Shown piece by piece: positions 10,971-11,370 of a stretch of DNA of 11,370 nt. The stretch covers positions 1 to 11,370 of the forward strand of contig JAJPEA010000051.1 of the NCBI GenBank assembly GCA_023252335.1. The letters are read 5' to 3'. The notes below the pieces were generated by a model. It saw nothing but the letters and a program-made list of their open reading frames with translations, ran no database searches and was not told the origin of the DNA. Position 1 is the stretch's first letter, and the number at the start of each line of letters is the position of its first letter. A program made the translations under genes and the position numbers. The stretch comes from Nitrosotalea sp. GTDB lineage: Archaea; Thermoproteota; Nitrososphaeria; Nitrososphaerales; Nitrosopumilaceae.

Positions 10971-10982
10971 ATACATAAAATG
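10971..10982 (-). promoter_or_regulatory. TATA box of the winged-helix operon
   Basis: Read on the minus strand, CATTTTATGTAT is centred about 28 bases before the ATG at 10949. The AT-rich gap 10950-11204 separates this promoter from the divergent one at 11177 and contains ATACGT/ACGTAT arms (about 11084-11105). Confidence 0.55.
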
Positions 10983-11176
10983 TTTTTGTATGATTATGCT
11001 AGTATATTGTACTGGAATAATCCTCTAAACATCATTACAAACAGGATTGCATGTGTGGAATTTAGTATACATAACATACGTGGGACATCAAGTACGGTAC
11101 GTATCCTATGTTTGTTTCTGATTATGATTATAGAAATTTCTTAAGTATAATTTATAGAGATCTTATCCATAAATGA

Positions 11177-11184
11177 TTTATACT
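11177..11184 (+). promoter_or_regulatory. TATA box of the exported protein gene
   Basis: TTTATACT is centred about 25 bases before the ATG at 11205, consistent with a leaderless transcript. Confidence 0.55.
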
Positions 11185-11204
11185 AAATTATATTACTAGC
11201 GTTG

Positions 11205-11370
11205 ATGTCAGAAAACAGTTCCAAAATTTTTGCGGTCTTTGTAATTACAATGCTTGCACTTGTACCGGTCATGCAAGCACTTCCATTGCATCTTCCATCA
11301 TTACTTCCAGAGGCATATGCGCAAGGTTACATTAATCTGTCAAACCATGATTCAAACAAAACCAATGCAA
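11205..11370 (+). CDS. N-terminus of an exported protein (partial)
   Basis: The frame is open to the window end (55 codons). It starts MSENSSKIFAVFVITMLALV, a signal peptide with a hydrophobic core, and a cleavage site near AYAQ (about residues 37-40), the usual form in thaumarchaeal secreted proteins. The mature part begins GYINLSNHDSNKTN, rich in N and S, as in surface proteins. The domain content lies outside the window. Codon use is AT-rich like the oxidase genes, so this is probably core chromosome beyond the accessory region. The ATG is at leaderless distance from its TATA box. Confidence 0.75.
   Translation, partial: MSENSSKIFAVFVITMLALVPVMQALPLHLPSLLPEAYAQGYINLSNHDSNKTNA

Overview
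The window looks like chromosome of an ammonia-oxidising thaumarchaeon (Nitrososphaerota, probably Nitrosopumilaceae). The evidence is an archaeal tRNA with a bulge-helix-bulge intron, TATA-type promoters about 25 bases before start codons, AT-rich coding, signal peptides ending in a ...AxAQ-like motif, a terminal oxidase flanked by plastocyanin-like copper proteins, and a half-length CtaA. The species is not determined from sequence alone.

Left part (1-5574), core metabolism. After the tail of an exported protein (1-85) and an AT-rich gap comes a compact plus-strand operon for a type A heme-copper O2 reductase. It encodes a small secreted/membrane protein that looks like the detached first helix of CoxII, a CuA subunit II, subunit I, a membrane-anchored tandem cupredoxin, and a 4-helix CtaA-like protein. 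Its end overlaps a convergent gene for an exported, membrane-anchored protein. A divergent gene encodes an SRPBCC protein with a ribbon-helix-helix-like tail. Copper proteins feed electrons to the CuA/heme/CuB enzyme and CtaA supplies heme A.

Middle (5597-7081). A tRNA-Lys(CUU) gene with a 15-nt intron is followed 49 nt later by a tyrosine recombinase of the archaeal YxxR type. This is the usual arrangement at the left end of an integrated element. I found no copy of the tRNA 3' end further right in the window, so the other border is unknown or lost.

Right part (7040-10949), accessory DNA. It holds a small protein with a degenerate HExxD motif (minus), two related hairpins sharing a 22-bp direct repeat, a 59-aa ribbon-helix-helix regulator (minus) with an 8-12-8 inverted repeat over its promoter, and a divergent 38-aa ORF coupled by ATGA overlap to a 267-aa protein with a GRAM/PH-like N-terminus. 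A graveyard follows: a gene broken by one TAG, a winged-helix fragment and an AbrB-like gene, the latter two each restorable by removing one A from an A4 run. It also contains GTTTC/GAAAC palindromes. Last is a minus-strand pair, a winged-helix regulator coupled to an unknown 184-aa protein. The final 166 bases begin another exported protein with core-like AT-rich codon use.

Nothing here matches a complete known defence system. The most novel-looking unit is the divergent RHH / 38-aa / PH-like cassette (7702-8896) with its operator-like repeats, plus the paired hairpins beside it.
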